A DNA stretch of 64,000 nucleotides from Trichomonas vaginalis G3 (taxonomy: Eukaryota > Parabasalia > Trichomonadida > Trichomonadidae): positions 22,784,082 through 22,848,081 of the forward strand of contig NC_067207.1 of NCBI RefSeq assembly GCF_026262505.1, read 5' to 3'. This document shows, one piece after another, positions 17,124-27,326 of the stretch (the stretch's first letter is position 1; each line of letters begins with the position of its first letter). The position numbers and the translations under genes are program-made. Under the pieces are notes generated by a model. The model did not search any database. It was not told the DNA's origin and saw only the letters and a list, made by a program, of their open reading frames with translations.

Positions 17124-17180
17124 AGTTAGTATACCTATCTTGGGTACGGCGGCACTGCGTTCCACCTTACCCAAGATAAC
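17124..17180. repeat. Left terminal nested hairpin
   Basis: The stem ATCTTGGGTA (17137-17146) pairs with TACCCAAGAT (17168-17177). Inside it GGCAC (17151-17155) faces GTTCC (17159-17163), a near match to the inner stem of the first element's end. The mirror copy occupies about 37388-37444. Confidence 0.65.
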
Positions 17181-17350
17181 GGTTTGACACTTTACAAAAC
17201 CACTAACGTATATTTTACAACACAAACGACAACACTAACTTAACCTTAAATATTTACAAAGCCGCCAACCACTTCACCTCACTAACATTTTCGCTAACGA
17301 CTTCACTAATGAAAAAATAAACGTTCTCACTAACGTTCCCACTAATGTTC

Positions 17351-17677
17351 TCATTTACAAAAGTATTGCAGCGCTTCCCATTGCTGTGCTTCACACAATA
17401 GTTCATATTCTTCAGTATCGCTGCTGTCACTCCAATCGTTAGAGTCAAAATCACTGTCAAAATAAATGTATGTAAGTTTTGACAAAGCTAATGAAACACG
17501 CTTACCGTTTGTATCTATTGCTTTTATATATCTCCCATTATGTTTGTTGTCGTAAACGCTCAAACTAACTTTACCCTTTCTCCCTCGTATCTGATAGAAT
17601 GTATTTTCACGAGGAACGAAGAACAAATTCTTGAACTCATGACCGTTGTAGTTTGTTATCTCAATAGTTTTCGTCAT
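17351..17677 (-). CDS. 108-aa protein with a repeat domain shared with the HNH enzyme (left arm)
   Basis: The function is unknown. Residues 4-70 align by eye with the C-terminal 70 residues of the HNH endonuclease in the same arm: IEITNYNGHEF versus VEITDYGKHSF, then IDTNGKRVSLALSKL versus IDTENKRVILCINKF. The two are therefore paralogous domains. An acidic stretch (FDSDFDSNDWSDSSDTEEYE) and a short hydrophobic end follow. The ATG lies behind an A/T tract (17678-17703) like the promoters of the first element. The right-arm copy differs by one residue (N to D). Confidence 0.7.
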   Translation of the reverse strand: MTKTIEITNYNGHEFKNLFFVPRENTFYQIRGRKGKVSLSVYDNKHNGRYIKAIDTNGKRVSLALSKLTYIYFDSDFDSNDWSDSSDTEEYELLCEAQQWEALQYFCK

Positions 17678-17720
17678 TTACATAAAAATAAAATAAAAAA
17701 TTATTTAAAAATAAACTTAA
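17678..17720 (-). promoter_or_regulatory. A/T-tract promoter of the 108-aa gene (left arm)
   Basis: On the minus strand AAATAATTTTTTATTTTATT followed by TTTATGTAA precedes the ATG. It has the same A-tract/T-tract design as the promoters in the first element, and a mirror copy lies at about 36848-36890. Confidence 0.5.
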
Positions 17721-17840
17721 AAATTAATGATATCACCACCCTCACACGTATGAAAACATAGCGCAAAAATAAATTTAGGGTAGAAGGGTAGATCTAACCT
17801 CATTTCTACCCTCATTTCTAACCTTGTTGAATTCATTGCT

Positions 17841-18077
17841 TTATAACTCTCTTCCTTTATCCAACTCTTCTAACTTCTTCTTAAGTTCAGCAATGTTGTC
17901 CTCATGAAGTTTAATCTTTCTCAAAATTCCTTCTTTATCTAATGGTTGCTTTATCTTTCTAAACTGAACTCTACCATCCTTCATAGTATGAATGTAAAAA
18001 CCTTCTGGAATAGTTCCTGATTTAATGTATTCTACCAAAAACTTTTGTTTCATTGCTTCAGTGACTTTAGTCGTCAT
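17841..18077 (-). CDS. 78-aa protein with C-terminal coiled coil (left arm)
   Basis: This small protein has a first half with a short beta-like segment (GFYIHTMKDGRVQFRKI) and a second half that is a K/E/L coiled coil (about residues 48-76). It is identical in the two arms, which argues that it is a maintained gene. No family is recognised. A palindrome/iteron block (17776-17825) separates it from the 108-aa gene. Confidence 0.6.
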   Translation of the reverse strand: MTTKVTEAMKQKFLVEYIKSGTIPEGFYIHTMKDGRVQFRKIKQPLDKEGILRKIKLHEDNIAELKKKLEELDKGREL

Positions 18078-18720
18078 TTTACTCTAAGGTGAAGCTAGCA
18101 CAGCGATAATGGATTTCATGACTTTTTAGTATTTCATGCAATCTTAACAGATAGCCTTACAAGTACTTCCAGTGTCCCTAGCTGTCCATCCTTTTTATAT
18201 AACTCCATGACATTTATAATCTCGCGAAACTTAACAGGTAGCATAACAGATTAAAATCAGATGAGGTTTTGAACCAAAATTTCTAAGCAACGTTGTCAAG
18301 GATTTTTGAGGAACTAGGGACAGAGTGTGGCAAAGTCCAAGATTTAATTTATCTTCATCTGTTTCATCAGCTATCTCATCTAATATTCCAATATTTTATT
18401 CATAACTCGTGGCAAACTCACTAACTTTCATTATGTTCATCTGCATGCTTCATCTGATAGAAAGTATGACTTTCATTAACTCTGTGAGATAATGAAAACT
18501 ACTAGGGACAGAGACCATGGCAAAGTTTATGACTTTCATTATTTCCAGAACTTAATGAAAACTACTAGGGACAGAGACCATGGCAAAGTTTATGACTTTC
18601 ATTACTCTTGAGATAATGAAAACTACTAGGGACAGAGACCATGGCAAAGTTTATGATTTAATTTATTCTCTCACTAACAACAAACACAAACTCCAACACT
18701 AACGACAAAAATAAATGTCC
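18078..18720. repeat. Noncoding repeats between the small genes and the helicase (left arm)
   Basis: No gene is seen. Three near-identical units at about 18490-18660 contain ACTAGGGACAGAGACCATGG and CAAAGTTTATGACTTTCATT, and weaker copies lie upstream (18290-18340). The last 60 bp are a CACTAACAACAAACACAAAC-type stretch before the helicase stop. The mirror region is 35858-36502. Confidence 0.6.
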
Positions 18721-21345
18721 TCACTTCTTAACAAAGTAATATGTGCTTCTTACACCACCATAGCTCAAACGTTTCTTTTCAAACATCGATTGAAACTTAT
18801 TTTGAGCCATTGGCTTTAGTCTCTTTTTCTTCAAATACGCCAAGAAATCTTCTTCACATCTTTTCACTTCATAGCCTTCTTTAAACTCCTCCTTGTTAAG
18901 TTCTATGAAATCCTTTATCTCATTCTTTGTTGCAATGGCTTCTTCACGAACGACATCGTGAACTATTTCATCACTGTTCTCATGTATGACCTCCTCACTG
19001 TTCTCATGAACTATTTCATCACTGTTCTCATGTATGACCTCCTCACTGTTCTCATGAACTATTTCATCACTGTTCTCATGTATGACCTCCTCACTGTTCT
19101 CATGAACTATTTCATCACTGTTCTCATGAACGACCTCCTTACTGTCTTTCATAAGCGTTTCAAAGTCTCCTTTACTCATTACTTCAATCTCATGCTGTTC
19201 ACAGTAGTACTTAAACTCACTGTATATGTCTTTGTTGTATGTTATATTGCTTCCCATGTACTCCATGAATTTTTCAAGCACTTCCTCATAATTCACTGTT
19301 TCTTTCTTTCCACGACCTTCTAATATCATACTTGCTTCGTAAATATAACTTCTTGCAGAACCGTCTCGCTTTCTACTTCTCTTCACAAATTCTCTCATCT
19401 TGCCACCAAATACATTTGAACTACATGCAAAGAATTCATTCTCCTTCGCAAATTCTTTATATCTTCTGTAGCACTCTGTACAATTCCATCCGGATACAAA
19501 CTTTTCATAGAACTCCTCGTAAAACATTTGGTAAGGTGTTTTGTTCATTTCGATGAGTTCTTGTTTAGCCCTGGTGAATGGTATCTTCCTTACATCAAAT
19601 TCACTTAAATCTTTCTTCATGAAGTACGTCAGTAAGTTTGAATAAAACTCTTCATTAAAGCTTTCAATGAGATTTGAGAAATATTCGTAATTTCCTTTGT
19701 ATCTGCTGCTTACGTCAATGACAACAAATCTTCTGTCGTCTTTGTCAATCTTTACTGAGTTGAAGTTGTTAGATATCATGATGATATTACAAACATTCTC
19801 TATCTTTCTTACTGGCTGACACTTCTGATTTAAGTCCAACTGAGTCTCTGTTACTATTGACTTTAGTGCGTCGTGGTTCATGACCTTAGACGTATCGCAT
19901 GAGCTTAGTTCATTGCATACGATGAGCTTCATGTTCTCAATAGCAGCATTGAATCTACCAACCACATTCTCTATTGCCGTTATATTATTGTTGGCGTACT
20001 TGCTAATGAGCTCGCATAGAACATTACTAAGTACATTCTTACCAGTTCCTTGCTTTCCTATTAACAAAAGTACTGTTCCAGTCTTTCCACAAGGATTTTG
20101 AACGATGTAGGCGAACCAGTTCAAAACATACTCATAAAGCTCTTCATCCTCATTACATATGACATCGTGAACATGTTTCAAATATCCTTCAATAACGTTC
20201 TCATCTACTTCATTCAGTACCTCATACTCATATCCTCTGAAATAGCTGTAAATGTCATCTCTTTCGTCAAAGAATCTCATGCCTGACTTCATAAGATAGT
20301 TCTTGTTCTGACCCGCTTCATAAATCATCAGTGCGTTCACATCCTTCTCCTCAACACGTCCTACATAAATACTCTTCATGAGCTTATTGAATTCCTTGCT
20401 ATCTACTGACACAAGTGTTGTTGTGTCTCGTATTCCATCATAATCTTTCACTAGATATGTTATACGTGCTCCGTCAATAACAACAACACATCTTCTTAAG
20501 TCATTTATAACACTAGCTATGTCAATACCTTCTTCACTCATGTACTTATTTCTCCTCAAGTCCTTTAGTGTGAAAGTGTCTCTAAGTTCTATTTCAAGCA
20601 ATTCATTTACACATCCTTTGCAATACTTCTCTATAAAATATTTCTGTCGTTCTTTACTAAGTTTCTTAACAGCTCTGAAGAACCATGTGTTTTGACTCAA
20701 ACATCCTTCACAACTTCTCTCATTCATTCCTAGTTCTTTCATGTCATTATCTTCAACCTCTATGGTCTCATTGACTAAGGTCAAAGGGTTCTTAGTCATT
20801 GCTGGTCTTATCTGAAACAATGTTTGTGCAACAGGTTTAACTAATTCAGCAACGTCCTTCCTTAATATGAATAGCTGTTTCCACTCATCTTTGCTAACAG
20901 TTCTTTCATAACCACTGACAGTAATAATTTCATTTGCTGACCTTAGACACTTATGTTCTATCATTTGTATTGCTTTTGTGTAAGGCTTTCGTGAGCATAG
21001 GTTGTATATGTCATTCCTGCAATGTTCATTCATGCCAATAGTACTAAATCCTTTCTTTGCTGTTGAATGCATAATATCCATTAGTTCCTGTGTTCGTATT
21101 GCTGTCTCATAAAATACAACAAGACCTTTGTCATCTATGACGTACTTACCGAAAACATTGCTTATATTCTTTAACCATGAAATAACATCCTCATTCATGC
21201 TGTCAAACATGAAGTAAGGTCTTACATACTCTTCACTTATAAGATACTCCACAAAGTACTTGTTAAGCTCTATGTCCTCGTGAGCGATTTCATTAGGTTT
21301 GATATTAGTTCCTTTTGTCATTGCTGTCATGTACTTCACTCTCAT
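18721..21345 (-). CDS. Primase-helicase, D5/DUF5906 type (left arm, intact)
   Basis: This 874-aa protein is the main replication gene of the element. The ATG at 21345 is used because the frame further upstream has no ATG. RPYFMFD near residues 42-48 resembles an archaeo-eukaryotic primase motif I, but the other primase motifs are not clear. Two CxxC pairs (SCEGC near 212, YCKGC near 245) may bind zinc. The SF3 core has Walker A (LLIGKQGTGKN, about 425), LIVCNEL, NIIMISNN (about 520) and DDRRFVVID. Residues about 735-795 are seven tandem HEN(S)-type repeats of 8 residues. A winged-helix-like end follows. It diverges from the HNH gene 100 bp away. Confidence 0.85.
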   Translation of the reverse strand: MRVKYMTAMTKGTNIKPNEIAHEDIELNKYFVEYLISEEYVRPYFMFDSMNEDVISWLKNISNVFGKYVIDDKGLVVFYETAIRTQELMDIMHSTAKKGFSTIGMNEHCRNDIYNLCSRKPYTKAIQMIEHKCLRSANEIITVSGYERTVSKDEWKQLFILRKDVAELVKPVAQTLFQIRPAMTKNPLTLVNETIEVEDNDMKELGMNERSCEGCLSQNTWFFRAVKKLSKERQKYFIEKYCKGCVNELLEIELRDTFTLKDLRRNKYMSEEGIDIASVINDLRRCVVVIDGARITYLVKDYDGIRDTTTLVSVDSKEFNKLMKSIYVGRVEEKDVNALMIYEAGQNKNYLMKSGMRFFDERDDIYSYFRGYEYEVLNEVDENVIEGYLKHVHDVICNEDEELYEYVLNWFAYIVQNPCGKTGTVLLLIGKQGTGKNVLSNVLCELISKYANNNITAIENVVGRFNAAIENMKLIVCNELSSCDTSKVMNHDALKSIVTETQLDLNQKCQPVRKIENVCNIIMISNNFNSVKIDKDDRRFVVIDVSSRYKGNYEYFSNLIESFNEEFYSNLLTYFMKKDLSEFDVRKIPFTRAKQELIEMNKTPYQMFYEEFYEKFVSGWNCTECYRRYKEFAKENEFFACSSNVFGGKMREFVKRSRKRDGSARSYIYEASMILEGRGKKETVNYEEVLEKFMEYMGSNITYNKDIYSEFKYYCEQHEIEVMSKGDFETLMKDSKEVVHENSDEIVHENSEEVIHENSDEIVHENSEEVIHENSDEIVHENSEEVIHENSDEIVHDVVREEAIATKNEIKDFIELNKEEFKEGYEVKRCEEDFLAYLKKKRLKPMAQNKFQSMFEKKRLSYGGVRSTYYFVKK

Positions 21346-21445
21346 AGTTCCTTTCAATAGCCTAAAAATACTTCATTGTTTCATAACTGCTCTAAATTCT
21401 GTTCAAAATTCGTACAACATAACTTTTTATCATTAGTGAAAGAAC
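21346..21445. promoter_or_regulatory. Divergent promoter between helicase and HNH genes (left arm)
   Basis: The 100-bp interval serves both start codons. A TCATT initiator-like motif lies about 12 bp before the HNH ATG (TTATCATTAGTGAAAGAAC). The A/T tract of the first element is less clear here. The mirror interval is about 33134-33233. Confidence 0.4.
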
Positions 21446-22150
21446 ATGAGCGAAACAACAACATCTAACATTACAGAAGAAGTCAATGACAATGCCGATG
21501 AAAACATTACAGAAGGAGCTAGTGAAAATATTGACGAGTTCAGTGAGGAAGAAGATATTGAGGACGTCAATGAGAACGTTAGTGGGGAACAAACTCAATG
21601 GGAAACATTGAGAAATCATGAAGATTATGAGATTTGTACGACATATCCTTTTACTATTCGTCGAAAGAAAAACAAACATATTAAGAGTGAATGCTTAAAT
21701 AATCATGGTTATATTGAGCTTAGTTTAAACAACAAAACACATTTAAAGCATAGAATTATTGCAGAACAGTGGATTGAAAATCCAAACAATTTGAAAGAAA
21801 TAGACCATATAAATCATGATAGAACGGACAACAGAATCTCAAACCTTCGTTGGTGTTCTAAATCTGAAAACAATAGAAATAAAAGCAAGTATGGCGATAT
21901 AGTTTATGAGTTCGTTGATGAAATATCTGACGAAGCTGTTGAAATAACAGATTATGGTAAGCATTCGTTTGAGTTCTACTACTATGTTGAGAATGAAGAC
22001 GCATTCTATTATTATACAGGTCTTAACTATCGAAAACTTCATATAAACTTTACAAAAACAGGTGCTGCTTATGTTTCTATGATAGATACAGAAAACAAGA
22101 GAGTAATCTTATGCATAAACAAATTCAAACGCTTGTACGGCTTCATGTAG
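21446..22150 (+). CDS. NUMOD4/HNH homing-type endonuclease (left arm)
   Basis: The 234-aa protein has an Asn/Glu-rich start (ENITEGASENIDEF) and a NUMOD4-like part (QWETLRNHEDYEIC, about residues 52-65). An HNH nuclease domain of the HNH_3 kind follows (LKHRIIAEQWIENP, IDHINHDRTDNRISNLRW, SENNRN; about 105-150). The C-terminal 70 residues match the 108-aa protein of the same arm. HNH enzymes of this type cut DNA and drive homing. A role in recombination or in copying the arms is possible but unproven. The protein is identical in both arms. Confidence 0.85.
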   Translation: MSETTTSNITEEVNDNADENITEGASENIDEFSEEEDIEDVNENVSGEQTQWETLRNHEDYEICTTYPFTIRRKKNKHIKSECLNNHGYIELSLNNKTHLKHRIIAEQWIENPNNLKEIDHINHDRTDNRISNLRWCSKSENNRNKSKYGDIVYEFVDEISDEAVEITDYGKHSFEFYYYVENEDAFYYYTGLNYRKLHINFTKTGAAYVSMIDTENKRVILCINKFKRLYGFM

Positions 22151-22229
22151 GACAAACATTATTTTTCAACACTAACGCCAACACTTAGGACAAACATTCA
22201 TGACTAACATTACTGTATAACATAAATGT

Positions 22230-23440
22230 TTTGTTATGACTTCGTCGTAAATGTTTTGTCATGATTTCATCGTACATGTTTTGTCATGATTTCATCGTAA
22301 ATGTTTTGTCAAGACTTTTTCATCGTAATGAGCGTAAATGATCCAAAAATATATTTTAGGTGAAGAGGTGAGATCTCACCTCTTTTCTCACCTCTTTTCT
22401 CACCTCATGAATTTTCATGATTTCTTCATCGTATATGTTTTGTCATGACTTCTTCATCGTAATGAGCGTAAATGTTTTGTCAAGACTTCTTCGTACATGT
22501 TTTGTCAAAACTTCTTCGTATATGTTTTGTCATGATTTAATCGTATATGTTTTGTCATGATTTAATCGTATATGTTTTGTCATGATTTAATCGTATATGT
22601 TTTGTCATGATTTAATCGTATATGTTTTGTCATGACTTCTTCGTAATGAACGTATATGTTTTGTCAAGACTTCTTCGTATATGTTTTGTCATGATTTAAT
22701 CGTATATGTTTTGTCATGATTTAATCGTATATGTTTTGTCATGACTTCTTCATCGTAAATGTTTTGTCAAGACTTCTTCGTATATGTTTTGTCATGATTT
22801 AATCGTATATGTTTTGTCAAGACTTCTTCGTATATGTTTTGTCAAGACTTCTTCGTATATGTTTTGTCATGATTTAATCGTATATGTTTTGTCATGACTT
22901 CTTCGTAATGAACGTATATGTTTTGTCAAGACTTCTTCGTATATGTTTTGTCATGACTTCTTCATCGTAAATGTTTTGTCAAGACTTCTTCGTATATGTT
23001 TTGTCATGATTTAATCGTATATGTTTTGTCAAGACTTCTTCGTATATGTTTTGTCATGATTTAATCGTATATGTTTTGTCATGATTTAATCGTATATGTT
23101 TTGTCATGACTTCTTCGTAATGAACGTATATGTTTTGTCAAGACTTCTTCGTATATGTTTTGTCATGATTTAATCGTATATGTTTTGTCATGATTTAATC
23201 GTATATGTTTTGTCATGACTTCTTCGTAATGAGCGTATATGTTTTGTCATGACCTCATCGTATATGTTTTGTCATGATTTAATCGTATATGTTTTGTCAT
23301 GATTTAATCGTATATGTTTTGTCATGACTTCTTCATCGTAATGAGCGTAAATGTTTTGTCAAGACTTCTTCGTACATGTTTTGTCAAAACTTCATCGTAC
23401 ATGTTTTGTCATGATTTCATCGTAATGAACGTAAATGTTT
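22230..23440. repeat. 25-bp iteron array (left arm)
   Basis: About 45 head-to-tail units of 25 bp make up the array. Two main versions alternate: CGTATATGTTTTGTCATGAT plus TTAAT, and CGTATATGTTTTGTCAAGAC plus TTCTT. Short TCATCGTAATGAGCGTAAAT linkers and one GGTGAGATCTCACC block (22355-22410) interrupt it. There is no coding frame. The arm copy at about 31380-32350 is shorter by roughly 240 bp. Confidence 0.85.
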
Positions 23441-23772
23441 TGTGAAGAATATAACAACCGTCTGAATTCCGACGGTTGCTTTTTATACAAAATTCACGCA
23501 GGAAAATTCTTGAGTTTTGGTTGAAAGAATACGGTCGAGCCAAAAGTGGCTCAACCTCAAAACAAACATTTTGTGAGCTTACTAAGGAATTTATGAATGA
23601 ATTCAAAGGTATTTGCATACATCCTGACCTCGTTCATTTTGTTGCTGAATGGTGCTCTGTAAAGTATGCATTTTATGTCAAATATATTATGGACTCCATA
23701 GATAAGAAAGTTCATGAGAAGTTAGATGAAGAAGAACTCGAAGATACAGTAGAGAATGCAAAACATTTTTGA
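23441..23772 (+). pseudogene. KilA-N gene relic (left arm, copy 1)
   Basis: An open stretch of 98 residues without an ATG encodes the second half of a KilA-N domain (GICIHPDLVHFVAEWCSVKYAF) and a charged tail. It is related to the KilA-N genes at 2470-3775. The hairpin region GTCTGAATTCCGAC near 23462 sits at the point corresponding to 337-360 in the first element. The mirror copy is 31048-31379. Confidence 0.6.
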
Positions 23773-23800
23773 CGAAGTGAAGATCTTCACTTCGTCAAAA
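23767..23800. repeat. Perfect 34-bp palindrome
   Basis: A 17-bp perfect inverted repeat centred on AGATCT overlaps the end of the KilA-N relic. It reads TTTTGACGAAGTGAAGA and then its exact complement. The mirror copy is 31020-31053. An imperfect relative (GACGAAGTGCAATTCTTCAC) lies at 25490-25517. Confidence 0.8.
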
Positions 23801-24810
23801 TGTGATGCAAAAACAAGCATTTTATGAGCTTACTAAGGAATTTATGAATGAATTCAAAGGTATTTGCATACATCCTGACCTCGTTCATTTTGTTGTTGAA
23901 TTCAGCAAAAATAATGTTTAGGGTAGATGGTTTTTAGGTGTCACTACGTCACCATGTGTCACTCGGTCATTTAACTTCTCTGAAAAAGTGTGACAACATG
24001 ACATTTTGACAACAACACAGGAAATAAATGTTTACGTTAATGTTTTGTCATGATTTCATCGTAAATGATTTGTCATGACTTCTTCATCATAATGAGCGTA
24101 AATGATCCAAAAATAATGTTTATGTTAGAATGTTAGATCTAACCTCTTTTCTCACCTCTTTTCTCACCTCATGAATTTTCATGATTTCTTCATCGTATAT
24201 GTTTTGTCAAACATGAACGTAAATGTTTTGTCGAAACTTCTTCGTACATGTTTTGTCATGATTTCTTCGTTTATGATTTGTCAAGACTTCTTCGTCGTAA
24301 TGAGTGTAAATGATTTGTCGAAACTTCTTCATCGTAATGAGTGTAAATGATCCAAAAATAATGTTTAGGTGAGATCTCACCTCTTTTCTCACCTCTTTTC
24401 TCACCTCATGAATTTTCATGATTTCTTCATCGTAATGAGCGTACATGTTTTGTCAAACATGAGCGTAAATGATTTGTCGAAACTTCTTCATCGTAATGAG
24501 TGTAAATGATCCAAAAATAATGTTTAGGTGAGATCTCACCTCTTTTCTCACCTCTTTTCTCACCTCATGAATTTTCATGATTTCTTCATCGTAATGAGCG
24601 TACATGTTTTGTCATGATTTCTTCATCGTAATGAACGTATATTCTTTGTCAAACATGAACGTAAATGTTTTGTCATGACTTCATCGTATATGTTTTGTCA
24701 AACATGAACGTAAATGTTTTGTCATGACTTCTTCATCATAATGAGCGTAAATGACCCAAAATAATGTTTATGTTAGAATGTTAGATCTAACCTCATTTCT
24801 ACCCTCTTTT
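23801..24810. repeat. Iterons, palindrome blocks and a short KilA-N relic (left arm)
   Basis: Positions 23815-23920 repeat the KilA-N relic GICIHPDLVHF once more. The rest is 25-bp-type iterons (CGTAAATGTTTTGTCATGAT) and several blocks with the core GGTGAGATCTCACC or GTTAGATCTAAC (24125-24175, 24365-24420, 24525-24570, 24775-24830). No gene is present. Confidence 0.7.
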
Positions 24811-24960
24811 CTACCCTCTTGAATTTTCATACGGAATCTCTTCTCTCGGTTTTCCGAGGGAAGCAATCATATGAGGAAATTCTTCTAAAAGTTCTTTTGT
24901 CTGTTGGTTTTCAAACCAATGATATGCTTGCTTTGTAGAACGAAGAGTATTATAAGGCAT
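24811..24960 (-). pseudogene. KilA-N N-terminal relic (left arm, copy 2a)
   Basis: A 49-residue open stretch from an ATG at 24960 (TLRSTKQAYHWFENQQTKEL, then LGKPREEIPYEN) is nearly identical to residues about 50-90 of the KilA-N/DUF3627 protein. It stops at a palindrome/iteron block. It carries a diverged version of the CTCGGAAAACCGAG hairpin. The mirror copy is 29836-29985. Confidence 0.6.
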
Positions 24961-25192
24961 TTTGTGAAGAATATAACAACCGTCTGAATTCCGACGGTTG
25001 CTTTTTATACAAAATTCACGCAGGAAAATTCTTGAGTTTTGGTTGAAAGAATACGGTCGAGCCAAAAGTGGCTCAACCTCAAAACAAACATTTTGTGAGC
25101 TTACTAAGGAATTTATGAATGAATTCAAAGGTATTTGCATACATCCTGACCTCGTTCATTTTGTTGTTGAATTCAGCAAAAATAATGTTTAG
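24961..25192 (+). pseudogene. KilA-N C-terminal relic (left arm, copy 2b)
   Basis: This is a divergent copy of the relic at 23441, ending in VVEFSKNNV at a block. It is head-to-head with the N-terminal relic at 24811-24960, so the gene was broken and rearranged. The mirror copy is 29604-29835. Confidence 0.55.
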
Positions 25193-27326
25193 GGTAGATG
25201 GTTTTTAGGTGTCACTACGTCACCAGGTCACCAGGTTAATTAACTTCTCTTAAAATTACTGACAAATGACATTTAGACAACAGTCCAGGAAATAAACTTC
25301 ATCGTAAATGTTTTGTCAAGGTTTCATCGTATATTCTTTGTCAAACATGAACGTATATGTTTTGTCAAACATGAACGTAAATGTTTTTCATGATGCAAAA
25401 ATAATGAGTTCATTTACTCACAATATTTTTGTACAAAATGTAAAGTATGGCGGTTTGAAACCGTCGGGAACCTTCACTTTTTGACGAAGTGCAATTCTTC
25501 ACTTCGTGTCAAAACTTCATCGTAATGAGTGTAAATGAACCAAAAATAATGTTTACGTAAATGTTTTCAGGTTATTCAATAATTAATTATTTTTGAAGAA
25601 CTGAAGGTGCTACCATGTTACCATGTGCTACCAGGTTAATGAACTTCTCTGAAAAAGTGTGACAACATGACATTTTGACAACACAGCAGGGGAAGGCAGT
25701 TATGAAGTATTTTTGAAGAACTGAAGGTGTCACTATGTCACCATGTGCTACCAGGTTAATGAACTTCTCTGAAAAAGTGTGACAACATGACATTTTGACA
25801 ACAACACAGGAAATAAATGTTTACATAAATGTTTTGTCATGATTTCTTCGTTTATGTTTTGTCATGATTTCTTCATCGTAATGAACGTATATGTTTTGTC
25901 AAACATGAACGTATATGTTTTGTCATGATTTCTTCATCGTATATTCTTTGTCAAACATGAACGTACATGTTTTGTCGAAACTTCTTCATCGTAATGAGTG
26001 TAAATGATCCAAAAATAATGTTTAGGTGAAGAGGTGAGATCTCACCTCTTTTCTCACCTCTTTTCTCACCTCATGAATTTTCATGATTTCTTCATCGTAT
26101 ATGCTTTGTCGAAACTTCATCGTATATGTTTTGTCATGATTTCTTCGTATATTCTTTGTCGAAACTTCATCGTATATGTTTTGTCATGATTTCTTCGTAT
26201 ATTCTTTGTCGAAACTTCATCGTATATGTTTTGTCATGATTTCTTCATCGTATATGTTTTGTCGAAACTTCATCGTATATGTTTTGTCATGATTTCTTCG
26301 TATATGTTTTGTCGAAACTTCATCGTATATGTTTTGTCATGATTTCTTCGTACATGTTTTGTCGAAACTTCATCGTAATGAACGTATATTCTTTGTCAAA
26401 CATGAGTGTAAATGTTTTGTCATGACTTCTTCATCGTAAATGTTTTGTCAAACATGAACGTAAATGATCCAAAAATAATGTTTAGGGTAGATGGTTAGAT
26501 CTAACCTCATTTCTACCCTCATTTCTACCCTCATGAATTTTCATACGGAATCTCATCGTACATGTTTTGTCATGACTTCTTCATCGTAATGAGTGTAAAT
26601 GTTTTGTCGAAACTTCATCGTACATGTTTTGTCATGATTTCTTCATCGTAAATGTTTTGTCATGACTTCTTCATCGTACATGTTTTGTCATGATTTCTTC
26701 ATCGTAATGAGCGTATATGTTTTGTCAAACATGAGCGTAAATGATCCAAAAATAATGTTTAGGGTAGATGGTTAGATCTAACCTCATTTCTACCCTCATG
26801 AATTTTCATACGGAATCTCTTCGTAAATGTTTTGTCATGACTTCTTCATCGTAAATGTTTTGTCATGACTTCTTCATCGTAAATGTTTTGTCAAACATGA
26901 ACGTAAATGATCCAAAAATAATGTTTAGGGTAGATGGTTAGATCTAACCTCATTTCTACCCTCATGAATTTTCATACGGAATCTCTTCGTAAATGTTTTG
27001 TCATGACTTCTTCATCGTAAATGTTTTGTCATGACTTCTTCATCGTAAATGTTTTGTCAAACATGAACGTAAATGATCCAAAAATAATGTTTAGGGTAGA
27101 TGGTTAGATCTAACCTCATTTCTACCCTCATGAATTTTCATACGGAATCTCATCGTACATGTTTTGTCATGACTTCTTCATCGTAATGAGTGTAAATGTT
27201 TTGTCATGATTTCTTCATCGTAATGAGCGTAAATGATCCAAAAATAATGTTTATGTTAGAATGTTAGATCTAACACCTTTTCTAACATGTTTTCTAACAT
27301 GGAGGATTTCATTAGATATACACATT
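25193..27326. repeat. Inner iteron region of the left arm
   Basis: No gene is seen. A duplicated unit of about 127 bp lies at 25590-25800 (GGTTAATGAACTTCTCTGAA, GTGTGACAACATGACATTTT). Then come 25-bp-type iterons at 25820-26430, four to five higher-order units of a GGTTAGATCTAACC block plus CATACGGAATCTC at 26470-27160, and a block with the core GTTAGATCTAAC directly before the centre. Confidence 0.75.

Larger units (their letters stand above)
17124..27326. repeat. Left arm of the 10-kb inverted repeat
   Basis: It matches 27560-37444 in inverted orientation. Mirror coordinates add up to 54568 at the outer ends, 54578 at the helicase genes, about 54820 after the 22-23 kb iterons and 54886 at the centre. 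The length differences therefore sit mainly in repeats. Coding parts are almost identical. Confidence 0.9.

Noticed and set aside
17254..17460. 68-residue frame next to the 108-aa gene, with ENISGNVSENV-like residues resembling the HNH N terminus
   Set aside because: It overlaps the 108-aa gene in another frame and has no promoter. The resemblance comes from a similar Asn/Ser/Glu-rich repeat, so it could at most be a lost tail.
18958..19323. Plus-strand frame opposite the HEN-repeat part of the helicase, and its mirror at 35255-35620
   Set aside because: It is antisense to a well-supported gene and is kept open only by the repeat.
22230..23440. CRISPR-like array of regular short repeats
   Set aside because: The 25-bp units are head to tail with no unique spacers, in eukaryotic DNA with no cas genes.
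25587..25793. Cys/His-containing frame in the 127-bp duplication, and its mirror at 29001-29207
   Set aside because: It is an internally repeated noncoding sequence (same segment twice) without start context.
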